Assembly (NCBI RefSeq): GCF_002079055.1
Contig: NC_047496.1
Location: 434,001 to 498,000 of the forward strand
Direction: 5' to 3'
Source: Saccharomyces paradoxus
Taxonomy: Eukaryota > Ascomycota > Saccharomycetes > Saccharomycetales > Saccharomycetaceae
Length of the DNA: 64,000 bases
Shown here: piece by piece, positions 41,701-52,500 of the stretch
Layout of the letters: each line of letters starts with the position of its first letter
How positions within the stretch are numbered: position 1 is the first letter of the stretch
Notes under the pieces: model-generated
What the model was told of the DNA's origin: nothing
Database searches by the model: none
The model's input: the letters and a program-made list of their open reading frames with translations, nothing else
Program-made: the position numbers and the translations under genes

Positions 41701-42989
41701 TCGGAGGTTGTGGTGTCCTCTAGAATTTCAAATATCCTCCTCAAAGTCAATTCAATCTGCATAGGCAAATAATCACCTAATATCACAACCAAAGTCGTAA
41801 ATAATTGCAAAGTTGCCTGCAAAAGGGAATGCTGGGTGGAGCTCTGTATAAGGAATAAAATACTTTTAAAAATTGGATCGGAAATCAAGCTGAATAGACG
41901 AGGGTAGAGAGGAAATTTGTCTCCGGATATTTCAATGGCCGTGTTGATTAACTGTAAAGATAATATCATGGCCGAAGTTGTATGCTTCATTCTATTCTCT
42001 GGCATAATCAATGATAACAATAATCCTAGATAGTCCTTGATAACTGTTATTCCGTAATTTGATTCAACTTCTTCGGCTTTCTCACCCTTTTCTTCATCAT
42101 TTTCCTGTTCTCTTGTGACCTGCTCAATTTGATTCTCATTTTTACAATCATCTGCAACAGCACTGTCATCATCAGTACGGCTCAAATCTTTATCAGACGC
42201 AGTGGTACCTATAATGACATCCTTCAAATTATTGTCAGTGTAGCTTTCATCGTTTATATATTTTTCTGTTTTTGTTGGCGGATCTAGTAACTTCAACTTT
42301 GTGAATAGTTTAACGGTTATCCTTGCAATTGTAACTTCAGCTGTTTTCCTCAAAACCTCGCTTCTCTGTGTATTACATGCCAACGAAAGTGTTGTTTGTA
42401 AAACATCATAGATTATAGTATCGGAAAGATAGTCTCCAAAGGAAGAGGTTATAATATCGCGTAGTAATGTTACAACCTTTAATAAAACGGAGTCATCCGA
42501 AATTTGCTTTGAGGCTTCAAATCTACAATGCGTTAGCGCAACAACAGTTTCCCTAACGGCAATTTGAATATCACTAAATGTTTTGTTTATGATTTTTAGA
42601 GTAAAAAATTTCTGTAACGAGTCCAGAGCCAGAGAAGTAGTATAACCAGATACTGAACTAGCATTGACTATTTGTAAAAATGGATTTAAAAGTTCTAAAG
42701 CATTTAATGCTTTTAAAGCCTTCAAATCATTAATTTTTAGCCGCAGCTGCACTAAGCCAGATATCAGAGGATCGTGATGGTTAGAAGTAGATAAATTGTG
42801 GAAGTTGTCAACAAATGAATCACTTTGACTTATGAATATATCACTGCCCCCACCCAACAATGCAGCTACACTTGTTCGTGATTTATCTCTAGACTGTTTG
42901 TTCATGGTAGAACAAAGATTGATGCACTCTTTGACAATCATGGTAGCCGGGTTCACGGCCAAAACAGTTTCCATCGCCACGTCGTACAT
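38760..42989 (-). CDS. GEA1: Gea1, Sec7-domain Arf GEF of the early Golgi
   Basis: The 1409-residue protein is a GBF1/BIG-class guanine nucleotide exchange factor that activates Arf1 at the early Golgi for COPI coat formation. It has the N-terminal DCB and HUS regions (about 1-540), then the Sec7 domain (about 560-755). That domain contains the catalytic glutamic finger Glu636 in FRLPGESQQIERI and the motif MLNTDFHNPQVREH (about 700-713). HDS helical domains fill the rest. Residue 704 is Phe where I recall Ser. A long acidic insertion (about 250-320) varies between species. The start is the ATG at 42989, since the longer frame begins at TTG. It is paralogous to GEA2. Confidence 0.96.
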   Translation of the reverse strand: MYDVAMETVLAVNPATMIVKECINLCSTMNKQSRDKSRTSVAALLGGGSDIFISQSDSFVDNFHNLSTSNHHDPLISGLVQLRLKINDLKALKALNALELLNPFLQIVNASSVSGYTTSLALDSLQKFFTLKIINKTFSDIQIAVRETVVALTHCRFEASKQISDDSVLLKVVTLLRDIITSSFGDYLSDTIIYDVLQTTLSLACNTQRSEVLRKTAEVTIARITVKLFTKLKLLDPPTKTEKYINDESYTDNNLKDVIIGTTASDKDLSRTDDDSAVADDCKNENQIEQVTREQENDEEKGEKAEEVESNYGITVIKDYLGLLLSLIMPENRMKHTTSAMILSLQLINTAIEISGDKFPLYPRLFSLISDPIFKSILFLIQSSTQHSLLQATLQLFTTLVVILGDYLPMQIELTLRRIFEILEDTTTSDDIPKKKPPAIKELIIEQLSILWIHSPAFFLQLFVNFDCNLDRSDLSIDFIKKIANFSLPAAAVNTSNNVPPICLEGVVSLIENIYNDLQKLEKAEFVKNQKEIDILKQRDRKTEFILCVETFNEKAKKGIQMLIEKGFIDSDSNRDVASFLFLNNGRLNKKTIGLLLCDPKKISLLKEFIDLFDFKGLRVDEAIRILLTKFRLPGESQQIERIVEAFSAKYSADLSNNKIEIEDKKTVNNDPESMTEDDVIHVQPDADSVFVLSYSIIMLNTDFHNPQVREHMSFDDYSNNLRGCYNGKDFPHWYLQKIYTSIKVKEIVMPEEHHGNERWFEDAWNNLISSTSVMTEMQRDFINPISRLALIDILQFEKAIFSNVRDIILKTLFNIFTVASSDQISLSILDTISKCTFINYYFSFDQSYNDTVLHLGEMTTLAQPGAKEGELDVDSIPLVEIFVEDTGSKISVSSQSIRLGQTFKGQLCTVLYFQIFREINDPSIISTKLWNQIVQIILKLYENLLMESNLAFFKNFHSLLKLPELPLPDPDISIRKAKMSRSLLSTFASYLKGDEEPSEEDIDFSIKAFECIKASRPFSSVFENSQLITPKLLETLLSSLVVKKTSENLLYFEQELLFLLEISIILISEEAPCKKEFGALIADRVVNISNSDGLSKETIARLSSYKMFLVPRFNNPRNILSDLVEHDFLIKNEIFNTKYYESDWGKQVLDDLFTYLSQVKYNEQVLKNVKFWNFLRMLMSTKDNQLAVYQFLEKYIQNGEIFLDDGNFMNILSLLDEMSCAGAVGTKWEQNCENSVEDGGETAEANPYRSVIDISSRSINITADLLSSVKRKNSALNKTEIIAAIQGLAHQCLNPCDELGMQALQALERLLLSRTSQLPPEEVAMDDLIEAGLLPIFELDEIQNVKMKRITDILSVLSKIFLHQLVEGVANNETFLRVLNVFNKYVDDPTVERQLQELIISKREIGKE

Positions 42990-43261
42990 TTTGTATATAA
43001 AGCCCCTTCCCACTAATGTTAGTTGAACTTGGACGCTTCTCACCAAACTTGCGCACTAACTTAGTTGAGATTGTACAATTTTCAGTGGAGGAGATCTATA
43101 TCAAAAGTTATCTCTCCCAACATGTAAACAAAGAGTCCTATATTGTTTTTTTCCAATGCGCTGAGCGATGAAGTGATTAAAAAATCATTGAGATAAAGAA
43201 CTGAATAGAAAAAGTCGTTATTTTGAACAGTGTTCGCTAATATCAAATTACACCCAACGCA

Positions 43262-44443
43262 ATGACTCAAGATCCGCAGGTATATTTGGATATTTCTATT
43301 GACAATAAACCAATTGGCCGTATTGTTTGCAGACTTCTTCGTGAGAACGCTCCGAAAACGACTGAGAATTTTTATAGGCTATGTGCAGGTGATGTTAAGA
43401 GTCCCTTGAAGGATCAACAGTTCCTGAGCTATAAGGGAAATGGCTTTCATAGGGTTGTTAAGAACTTTATGATTCAAGCAGGCGACATTGTCTTTGGGAC
43501 GCAAAAGGATTCCTCTCCATCATCAATTGGAAAAGGTGGTTGTTCAATTTACGCTAATAAAGAAGAGGTGAAAGCCGATAATGAATCTTTCTGTTACGGG
43601 AATTTTGAAGATGAAAATTTGGGAGAGTTTATAGAACCCTTCACCTTAGGGATGGCAAATTTAGGTTCCCCAAATACGAACAATTCTCAGTTTTTCATTA
43701 CCACATACGCTGCACCTCATTTGAATGGCAAACATTCTATTTTTGGACAGGTGATCCATGGAAAATCCGTGGTTCGCACTGTAGAAAACTGTAGTGTAGA
43801 TTCTGATGGTGTTCCCAAGTCTGACGTTAGAATCAGCAACTGTGGAGTGTGGGAAAAAGACATGGGTGTCCCGCTTTACAACGCTTCTAATGACCAAATT
43901 GGAGGCGACGTATACGAAGAATATCCCGATGATGATACGCATTTTGGTGAGGATGATTTTGCTAAGGCTCTTGAAGCTGCCAATATAATCAAAGAATCTG
44001 GGACACTCTTATTTAAGAAGAAGGATTACTTGAATGCCTTTTTCAAATATAGAAAATCTCTAAATTATATCAATGAATACATGCCTGAACCCGATGTAGA
44101 TAAAGAAAGGAACGACCAGTTTACCGACTTAAAGATGAAAGTTTATCTAAATTTGTCTTTGGTCCTCTTTAACCTGGAAAGATACGATGATTCAATCATA
44201 TATGCTACGTATTTATTGGAGATGGACAGCGTTTCGGACAGAGATCAAGCAAAAGCTTACTACAGAAGAGGTAACAGCTACTTAAAAAAAAAGAGGCTGG
44301 ATGAAGCTTTGCAGGATTACAAATTTTGTAAAGAAAAAAATCCCGATGACAAAGTTATAGAACAAAGGATAGAATATGTTGGTAATCTAATAGAAGAGAA
44401 GAAGGAGAAGACAAGAAAGAATATTTCAAAGTTTTTCTCCTAA
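43262..44443 (+). CDS. CPR7: Cpr7, cyclophilin-40 Hsp90 co-chaperone
   Basis: The 393-residue protein joins a cyclophilin peptidyl-prolyl isomerase domain (about 1-200) to a C-terminal TPR domain (about 215-390). The cyclophilin part has FHRVVKNFMIQAGDI and NTNNSQFFITTYAAPHLNGK. The Trp expected for strong cyclosporin binding in FITT-type loops does not appear at its usual place, in keeping with Cpr7 being a weak isomerase. The three TPR repeats carry the basic clamp that binds the MEEVD tail of Hsp82. The length equals S. cerevisiae as I recall it. It is divergent from GEA1 across 272 bp. Confidence 0.96.
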   Translation: MTQDPQVYLDISIDNKPIGRIVCRLLRENAPKTTENFYRLCAGDVKSPLKDQQFLSYKGNGFHRVVKNFMIQAGDIVFGTQKDSSPSSIGKGGCSIYANKEEVKADNESFCYGNFEDENLGEFIEPFTLGMANLGSPNTNNSQFFITTYAAPHLNGKHSIFGQVIHGKSVVRTVENCSVDSDGVPKSDVRISNCGVWEKDMGVPLYNASNDQIGGDVYEEYPDDDTHFGEDDFAKALEAANIIKESGTLLFKKKDYLNAFFKYRKSLNYINEYMPEPDVDKERNDQFTDLKMKVYLNLSLVLFNLERYDDSIIYATYLLEMDSVSDRDQAKAYYRRGNSYLKKKRLDEALQDYKFCKEKNPDDKVIEQRIEYVGNLIEEKKEKTRKNISKFFS

Positions 44444-44538
44444 TTAGTTACCTCTAAGGCCAAGGAAGAAACCAGATAGCCCAATATGAAAATGTACATT
44501 AATATGATGTAGTTATTTGTTTATAAAAAATTTCGATA

Positions 44539-47500
44539 TCATATAAAGTCATCCAGTAAGTTCTTAGTAATAGCGGATTTTTTTGGCTTCTGCGGCTTTT
44601 GTAATGAATAATCGTCTGATATGTCCTTATAGGATTTCTCGTTCTTGTTTTCTGAGCTGTCTGCTTTCTCCAAAGAGCCGTTTAGCACTTTTGGAGTTAG
44701 ATTCTCTTTGTGTTGAGAATATGAAGAAGAAGACACAAACTCATCTAATATACTCCTGGGTGCAGAAGAAGAACTTTGAGCGAGGGAAACTGAAGAAGGA
44801 CTACCTGAGGGTGGTGGCAAAAAGTCGTCTAATAAATTATTTGGCGACTTTGCATTGGGATTAGGAGCCTCCATATTTGGGGCATTTGATAAGCCAAACT
44901 TATCAAAAAGACTGGGTCTCATCCTAGCAGTCGAAATTGGTTCAGATGCCAGAGCGCCAATAGCAGAATATGCTCTGTCCTTCGTGGGGCTCTTTAATAG
45001 CTTTTGAACAGGAGTGGAATTTCTTTCAATAAACTTCCAATTTTTGACAAGTGAAACCGCCAGGTAATTGCAGCCCATTCGGCAAAGAATATCGGTAACT
45101 CTTAAAATTAGAGTACACTCAATTTTCGCCTCAACATTAAGAGACCCAATGAAATACTTCAAGTTCCTGTTTCTTAGGTGATTATATAAATAGAGCAGCG
45201 CTGGGTCTTCAACAAGGAATGATCTGTTTACACAAGCTTCCTTATCAACAATCCCTGAGTTATTTTCTAAATCAATCGGAGCGGTCAGCAAAGCTTTAAT
45301 AGCAACTTCCTGCTTTCTCAATTTCCAGTAAATGAAACTTGCTTTCCATCTATCATTCTCCTTTATTGTTTCAGGTAACATTTGCGAGGTCAATAATTCT
45401 CCCAACACAGGTCCATTATCACCTTCGTAAGCACGGCATACACCTATCGCCAAGTCCATATCATTCACTTGCTTGCAAAGAACATTGACGCAATCCTTGA
45501 GGGAATCTGTTAAGAGGAAAAAAACGGCTGCATCCATATATCTATGCTTACTTAGCAGAACAAAAGCATTTTTGAGTGCTGCCGTTCTCCACCTGGGTAC
45601 AGTGAAATCGTTACTAATAAACCTAACCATCTTTTGTTGCTCAGGATGACCAATAGCCATCTTCCACAAGCTCAACAGTATCTTCTTTTTTTTCAACGCA
45701 AGATAAAATATAGCACAGCGACTTGGATCCCTCTTATCATCTTTGGAAAATTCATATTTTGCAATATCTTCGAATTTCTTCACCAAGTCTTGCTCCTTAA
45801 TCCAATAGGCTATTCTGTATTCTCGAGCCCGACTCCATGATGTAATATGGCGGTCAATAGAAGATAGTAATATTTCCTTATTGTCTGAATGCAATGCCCA
45901 GGACACATCTCTCATTAATATGCTTTTTTGAACGTTTTTATGTGATAAAAATAACTTCACTCCCAACAAGAACCTAACACCGTTGTAATCTACCACGTTC
46001 TCATTTTTAATGACTTCATCCACTGCTTCAATAACTGTGATCAGCGTAATCTGCTGGTGACGAGTCAAATAAGGTAAAGTTGTCTTCGTTAATTGCTCAG
46101 TAAGTGCCAGAGACACCGTCTTATTAAAGCAGGGGTATGGATCAGGGAAAGTTTCGACCGGATAATCTCTATCTTTAGCAATAAAGTACTTCAATGGATC
46201 CATTCCTAGATTGGAATCCAAATTAGATATATCTTGCGATTCGAAGTCCAATTTTCTTAATGCTAGAAATAGTCTTAATAATAGCTCCTTGACAAGTTGC
46301 AACTTATTCGCATAAATGGCTTGAATCAAAAATTGTGGGTGATAAACTGGCAGCGGACCATTTAAGACACTACTCAAATGGAGAATATCATTTGATAAAA
46401 TTTTCCTTGAACCAATAGATTGATACGTAAATGGATCCGTCAAATCCAAAGATTTGTCCTTGATGTAAAATTGATTTCCGGAAGCAACAACAAACGTACC
46501 ATTTTTCATCCATACAGAGTCACCAATATTGTGAGCCGTGTGCGCTGTGATATCAATTTTTTCAATTGGTAGGTAGCTAGGTGTGTTATTCGTGTAATCA
46601 TACCTTAGTTGAGTATAAAGTAAAGCATATCCTGTAAATCCAATAGAAACAATACTTTGACCATATGCCGTACTTGTCCAATCTATATCTTCAATAGTAT
46701 CATGAAATGTTTCTTCGTATTCAAGGACTCCCCTGTTCAAGTCCCAGAGTGACATTACTTTACCAGTAGAATCAACGATACATAACTTACCTGTAGATGA
46801 TCCTCTGATGCATGTAGAATTCACTATTCCGGTGTTAATTTCACAAGCTTTAACCCATTGAACATGCCTATCATTATAGTTAACGATGGCCTTATATGTT
46901 CTGGTGAGACCTTTTTTAGTAATCAGGGAAATCAAGGGCCTGTTACTTACAAAAGTTTGGTGTACAGGGTCAATGATAGATATCCTGTATATATCATCGC
47001 CATTGATATCTAACGAATCGGACTTGACTTCAAAAATACCGCGTGTCAAAGAAACTTCAAAGGCTTTAATTGAGCCATCAGAGAAAATTAAAGCGGTGAA
47101 ATGACGTTCATGACTATGCTTTGGCTCAGGTGTATTTAACATGACTATTGGATGGATTTTTTTGTCCTCTTCCAATCTGGTTTCCACACGTAAATACGAT
47201 TGCTTCTGTTCACTGTCCTCCTTACGATTCGTTGGACATTCCCAGGCCTGAAAAGCCCCATTTTCAAGAAGACAGATGACCAGTTTACCCAACTCATGTA
47301 CAACCGCAAACCTTATAGGAGACTCTGTTTGGATTATATTTTGCAACCGCAGCGACACCCCATGGCTTAACTTTTGTGGGTACCAAACGCCATTTTCCGA
47401 GAATCTCGAAGTAGTCAATAAAGCTTCACCGTCGCTGCTTCTTACCAACTTCTGCACGGATTTATTGTGTCCTGTAAATTTGTGCTCTAAGGTGGTACTC

Positions 47501-48621
47501 AAATCTTCGCTTTCATTGCTTATAAGCTGCAAAATGTCGATTACTAAATGTCTTATTACACCTTGTAAATCATGGACAAGAAAAGAGAGTTTGCCTTTCA
47601 TATCGTCATAAGGCTGTATCTCTGGGAAATACAAATATTTTGTGTCGTTTAGCATCGTTGCTTTCTTGACTTTCTTATAGGAGATTGTTTTTTTGGTCAT
47701 TGGTTTTGGAGGATCTTGGGAAAGATTATTCAAAGCCAAAATCTCCAATTCCCCAGTCATTGAACCTAGAATAACAATATCCGAGTCAGACACATTGAAG
47801 TTTCCCAATTCTTCCTTACTGAGAGTATGTCTGATGACCCAATTGTCTATTATCACGCAAAACTTCTGCGTGGGGGAAAGAGGGACTTCACCCCATATTT
47901 GCACAGTATGATTTTTTTCCATTTCAAAACACGACCATATTCTCAGCACTTTGTCTTCACATAGCGTATAAAGCGCATGAGAGGCTGCATTGTTTTTATT
48001 TACCTGGTCTGGCTCTTTCTTCCACCGCATTGCAGTTATAGGTTTCGGGTGAGGCAACATGGTAAGATTGAAGATGGCTTGCTCTCCGACCATTGAAACA
48101 CGCTTCCATAATTTGGCATTACAGTCGTATTTCCCGACACTGACTATCAGCTGAGAATCCTGTGATATGATCACATTATAAACGGGTTTAGGCTGTTTTT
48201 GGTTCCACTGCAAGATAGGTTGGTACACACCAAAATTGTCCTTAATCCTCCAAAAAGAGAGAAAATCGGACCCAATGGCTAGCTCATTATCGGAAGACCA
48301 TCTCAAGCAATTCACTGGCGTGTCATCATGAAACAATTGGCAACATTGAGTCCACTTGGGATTCTGCATGATTTGATGGATAGGCTTGTAGATAAGCACC
48401 CTATTGTGGAAGGAAAGTGCGATGAATCCATTCTGACTGTTAATATCCACAGCAGTACAATCTTTTGGTGTATATATAGTCTGTAACCTAGTGAATTTAT
48501 TGGAGAGTATAATCAAATTATTCCCTGAGCAGTATGCAAATATGGTATGATTCTGCCATGTTGCTTGACAAGCCGTCTGGAGAGTAGCATTGGGACGTCC
48601 TGGAAGAAAGTTCAATGACAT
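44539..48621 (-). CDS. RAV1: Rav1, RAVE complex subunit for V-ATPase assembly
   Basis: The 1360-residue protein is the large subunit of the RAVE complex (Rav1-Rav2-Skp1), which reassembles V1 and Vo sectors of the vacuolar H+-ATPase after glucose returns. The N-terminal half forms two beta-propellers built of WD-type repeats (for example SCIRG-to-VMSLWDLNRGVLEYEET). The middle contains the conserved Rav1p_C region (WTSTAYGQSIVSIGFTGYAL and ARCAIFYLALKKKKILLSLW-like stretch). The C-terminal about 120 residues are Ser/Pro-rich and disordered, and contain repeated NLLDDF motifs, the last of them at the extreme C-terminus. Length is within a few residues of S. cerevisiae. Confidence 0.95.
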   Translation of the reverse strand: MSLNFLPGRPNATLQTACQATWQNHTIFAYCSGNNLIILSNKFTRLQTIYTPKDCTAVDINSQNGFIALSFHNRVLIYKPIHQIMQNPKWTQCCQLFHDDTPVNCLRWSSDNELAIGSDFLSFWRIKDNFGVYQPILQWNQKQPKPVYNVIISQDSQLIVSVGKYDCNAKLWKRVSMVGEQAIFNLTMLPHPKPITAMRWKKEPDQVNKNNAASHALYTLCEDKVLRIWSCFEMEKNHTVQIWGEVPLSPTQKFCVIIDNWVIRHTLSKEELGNFNVSDSDIVILGSMTGELEILALNNLSQDPPKPMTKKTISYKKVKKATMLNDTKYLYFPEIQPYDDMKGKLSFLVHDLQGVIRHLVIDILQLISNESEDLSTTLEHKFTGHNKSVQKLVRSSDGEALLTTSRFSENGVWYPQKLSHGVSLRLQNIIQTESPIRFAVVHELGKLVICLLENGAFQAWECPTNRKEDSEQKQSYLRVETRLEEDKKIHPIVMLNTPEPKHSHERHFTALIFSDGSIKAFEVSLTRGIFEVKSDSLDINGDDIYRISIIDPVHQTFVSNRPLISLITKKGLTRTYKAIVNYNDRHVQWVKACEINTGIVNSTCIRGSSTGKLCIVDSTGKVMSLWDLNRGVLEYEETFHDTIEDIDWTSTAYGQSIVSIGFTGYALLYTQLRYDYTNNTPSYLPIEKIDITAHTAHNIGDSVWMKNGTFVVASGNQFYIKDKSLDLTDPFTYQSIGSRKILSNDILHLSSVLNGPLPVYHPQFLIQAIYANKLQLVKELLLRLFLALRKLDFESQDISNLDSNLGMDPLKYFIAKDRDYPVETFPDPYPCFNKTVSLALTEQLTKTTLPYLTRHQQITLITVIEAVDEVIKNENVVDYNGVRFLLGVKLFLSHKNVQKSILMRDVSWALHSDNKEILLSSIDRHITSWSRAREYRIAYWIKEQDLVKKFEDIAKYEFSKDDKRDPSRCAIFYLALKKKKILLSLWKMAIGHPEQQKMVRFISNDFTVPRWRTAALKNAFVLLSKHRYMDAAVFFLLTDSLKDCVNVLCKQVNDMDLAIGVCRAYEGDNGPVLGELLTSQMLPETIKENDRWKASFIYWKLRKQEVAIKALLTAPIDLENNSGIVDKEACVNRSFLVEDPALLYLYNHLRNRNLKYFIGSLNVEAKIECTLILRVTDILCRMGCNYLAVSLVKNWKFIERNSTPVQKLLKSPTKDRAYSAIGALASEPISTARMRPSLFDKFGLSNAPNMEAPNPNAKSPNNLLDDFLPPPSGSPSSVSLAQSSSSAPRSILDEFVSSSSYSQHKENLTPKVLNGSLEKADSSENKNEKSYKDISDDYSLQKPQKPKKSAITKNLLDDFI

Positions 48622-48855
48622 GAGGACTGACTTTACGTGTTCACGTTGTTTGCTCTTTATATTGTTTGCGGTGTTCTTATATCCCTTTAAATATCAAAAA
48701 AAACTGAAATGCTTATAACAATAACATAACGAGGTTTCGCTGTGCGGAAAGCTTAAAGGAAAGAGGGATAGTAATTTGAAAGGGCTGTAATAACAAACGA
48801 TCAAAACAAAATATATACAAACATTTGCCGTGCGCTTAGAAAATAAGGTCAAGAA

Positions 48856-49182
48856 ATGGTTGCTAGTTGTAAGGACCAGAAGAAGGCAGTTGCCATATGT
48901 TTGCAGAGGTCGCCCTGTGTGATGATAGAGAGACACAACCCTCAGGAGTGTCTTGACAATCCGGAGCTGAACAAGGACCTTCCCGAACTTTGTATTGCTC
49001 AGATGAAGGCCTTTTTGGATTGTAAGCGAGGAATAGTCGACATGACTAAGCGGTTTACTGGTAACGCACCTCTGTCAACTGGCAAGTACGATCAACAGTA
49101 CGAAAACTTGTGCAAAGGAAAGTTTGATCCGAGAGAGGAGATGGAAAAACTAAAACTTTTGAATAGTCAACAGAAAGACTGA
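48856..49182 (+). CDS. PET191: Pet191, cytochrome c oxidase assembly factor
   Basis: The 108-residue protein is a twin CX9C protein of the mitochondrial intermembrane space (COA5 family), imported by the Mia40 pathway and required to assemble cytochrome c oxidase. The Cys pattern is clear: Cys5 and Cys15 form one CX9C, Cys21 and Cys32 lie between, and Cys46 and Cys56 form the second CX9C. There is no cleavable presequence, as normal for this class. The length equals S. cerevisiae as I recall it. It is divergent from RAV1 over 234 bp. Confidence 0.96.
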   Translation: MVASCKDQKKAVAICLQRSPCVMIERHNPQECLDNPELNKDLPELCIAQMKAFLDCKRGIVDMTKRFTGNAPLSTGKYDQQYENLCKGKFDPREEMEKLKLLNSQQKD

Positions 49183-49507
49183 CTATTTACGAAATCGGCC
49201 TGTAAATATGTATATATATAAATACATGCGCCAAGCTCTTTTATTCGGTTTGTCCAGTAAAGTGCTTGCAATATATACGCATGTGGAGTCTTCAAGAACA
49301 TTACGGTTTTTAAAAGTACGAAATAGAAGTAAGAAGAATGCACTACAACAAGTTCTGTAAGTGGAAGTTGTAATAAGTGCAAGTAAAATCTACATTACCT
49401 TCTATTTCAGTTAAGGGCGATGCAATAAAAGCTGAAGAAAAAAAAGAAGGGAAAAGATTGATGGTATCTCATGTATATAAGAACGCTCAGAAAAGCATAT
49501 CTTAGTG
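49183..49507. other. PET191 3' flank and RAD26 promoter
   Basis: The 325-bp tandem spacer has TATATA-rich 3' sequence (49210-49222) and A-rich sequence near RAD26. I see no gene and no strong motif. Confidence 0.4.
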
Positions 49508-52500
49508 ATGGCAGATAAAGTGCAGCGAGACGGTACAAAACTTGAGAACGATGAGTCGCTAAGGGATTTGGGAGTTAACGTGCTCTCCCAGAGCAGTTTG
49601 GAGGAAAGAATAGCTAATGACGTAACCAACTTCAGTAACCTACAATCACTGCAGCAAGAGGAGACTCGTTTAGAACGCAGTAAGACTGCTCTACAGCGTT
49701 ATGTCAGCAAGAAGAATCTTCTCACCAGGAAGTTGAACAATGCCACTAGGATATCTGTTAAGCAGAACCTCCGAGACCAGATCAAAAACTTACAATCTAG
49801 TGATATCGAACGGGTCCTAAGAGACATAGAAGACATCCAATCAAGGATCAAAGAGCTGAAAGGGCAGATAAATCAAGGTGCTGAAAACAGAGCTTCCAAA
49901 GAGGGATTTCAGAGACCCGGTGAGAGCGAGAAGGAGTTTTTGATCAGAACTGGTAAGATCACTGCATTTGGACACAAGGCTGGTTTTAGCTTAGATACTG
50001 CAAACACAGAGTATGTAGATGATGAGGAGCAGAAGGATAAGGATTTTGAAGTGGCGACAGAGCAAATGGTAGAAAACCTAACTGATGACGATGATAACCT
50101 CAGCGATCAAGACTTTCAAATGAGTGGTAGAGAAAGTGGGGACGATGATGAAGAAGAAAATGACGATGAAATTCTCGAAGACCTGGAGGATCTGCAGTCC
50201 AAAGATCAACCTAGTGAGGCAAAGGATGATGGGGATGAGTCATATTACCAAGCAAGGTTGAAAAGGTGGATACAACAACGTTCTGCTGGCAGTCAAAGGA
50301 GGCCAGGGTTGCCGGAATGGCGAAGACCTCATCCTAATATCCCCGACGCAAAACTTAATAGCAAATTCAAAATACCCGGTGAAATATACTCGCTATTGTT
50401 TAATTATCAAAAGACGTGTGTGCAGTGGCTCTATGAGCTTTACCAGCAAAACTGTGGCGGTATTATTGGTGACGAAATGGGTCTAGGGAAAACAATTCAG
50501 ATTATCGCATTTATCGCAGCGTTGCATCATTCAGGTTTATTGACAGGTCCCGTATTGATTGTCTGTCCTGCAACTGTGATGAAGCAATGGTGTAATGAAT
50601 TACATCATTGGTGGCCTCCACTGAGGGCGGTCATATTACACTCCATGGGCTCAGGGATGGCTTCTAACCAAAAATTCAAGATGGATGAAAATGACCTAGA
50701 GAATATGATAATGAATTCAAAACCAACCGATTTTTCGTACGAGGATTGGAAGAACTCATCAAGGACGAAGAAGGCTTTGGAATCAAGCTACCATTTAGAT
50801 AAGTTAATAGATAAAGTTGTTACTGACGGGCACATTTTAATCACTACCTATGTTGGGTTAAGAATACATTCAGATAAGCTACTGAAAGTGAAATGGCAGT
50901 ATGCTGTTTTAGATGAGGGACATAAGATTAGAAACCCAGATTCAGAGATTTCATTGACTTGTAAAAAATTAAAGACACATAATAGGATTATTCTTTCAGG
51001 AACACCAATACAGAATAATTTAACCGAACTTTGGTCGCTCTTTGATTTCATTTTCCCTGGTAAATTAGGAACTCTGCCCGTATTTCAACAGCAGTTTGTC
51101 ATACCTATAAATGTGGGTGGTTATGCAAATGCAACGAACATACAAGTTCAGACAGGCTACAAATGTGCTGTTGCGTTGCGTGACTTGATTTCGCCGTATT
51201 TGCTACGTCGTGTGAAAGCTGATGTTGCTAAAGATCTGCCACAAAAGAAGGAAATGGTTCTTTTTTGTAAACTCACGAAATACCAAAGAAGCAAATATTT
51301 GGAGTTTTTACATTCTTCAGATCTGAATCAAATTCAAAATGGTAAGAGAAATGTTCTATTTGGTATCGATATTTTAAGGAAAATATGCAATCACCCCGAT
51401 TTACTTGACAGAGAGACAAAGAGACATGATTCAAGCTACGGTGATCCCAAAAGATCCGGAAAGATGCAGGTTGTCAAGCAATTATTATTACTGTGGCATA
51501 ACCAGGGCTATAAAGCCCTACTCTTCACTCAATCGAGACAAATGCTGGATATTCTAGAAGAATTTATATCAATGAAGGACCCCGATTTATCACATCTGAA
51601 GTACTTGCGAATGGATGGAACAACGAACATCAAAGGGAGGCAATCGTTGGTCGATCGCTTTAATAACGAATCTTTCGATGTATTCTTACTAACCACAAGA
51701 GTTGGGGGGCTAGGTGTTAATTTAACTGGTGCTAATAGAATTATCATTTTTGATCCAGACTGGAACCCATCTACTGATATGCAAGCCAGAGAAAGAGCAT
51801 GGAGGATTGGGCAGAAAAGAGAGGTATCAATATATAGATTGATGGTGGGAGGCTCAATAGAGGAGAAAATTTATCATAGGCAAATATTCAAACAATTTTT
51901 AACCAATAGAATTTTGACAGATCCTAAGCAAAAGCGATTTTTTAAAATTCACGAGCTCCATGATTTATTTTCACTTGGTGGTGAAAACGGCTACTCCACA
52001 GAAGAATTGAACGAAGAAGTTCAAAAACATACTGAAAATCTAAAAAATTCTAAATCACAGGAAAGTGATGATTTTGAGCAACTGGTCAACTTATCTGGCG
52101 TCTCTAAGCTAGAAAGCTTTTATAGCGGTAAGGAGAAAAAAGAAAATAGCAAGTCAGAGGATGATAGATTAATCGAAGGGTTGCTAGGAGGAGAGAGTAA
52201 TTTAGAAACCGTTATGAGTCATGATTCGGTTGTCAATTCGCACGCAAGCAGCTCTTCTTCAAATATAATTACAAAAGAAGCGTCTCGGGTGGCTAACGAT
52301 GCGATAAATGCATTAAGGAAATCGAGGAAAAAAATTACCAAGCGGTATGAAATTGGGACACCTACTTGGACCGGAAGATTTGGTAAAGCAGGTAAAATCA
52401 GAAAGAGAGATCCGTTGAAAAACAGATTGACCGGATCAGCTGCCATTTTAGGCAATATTACAAAGTCACAAAGGGAGGCATCTAGGGAAGCTCATCAAGA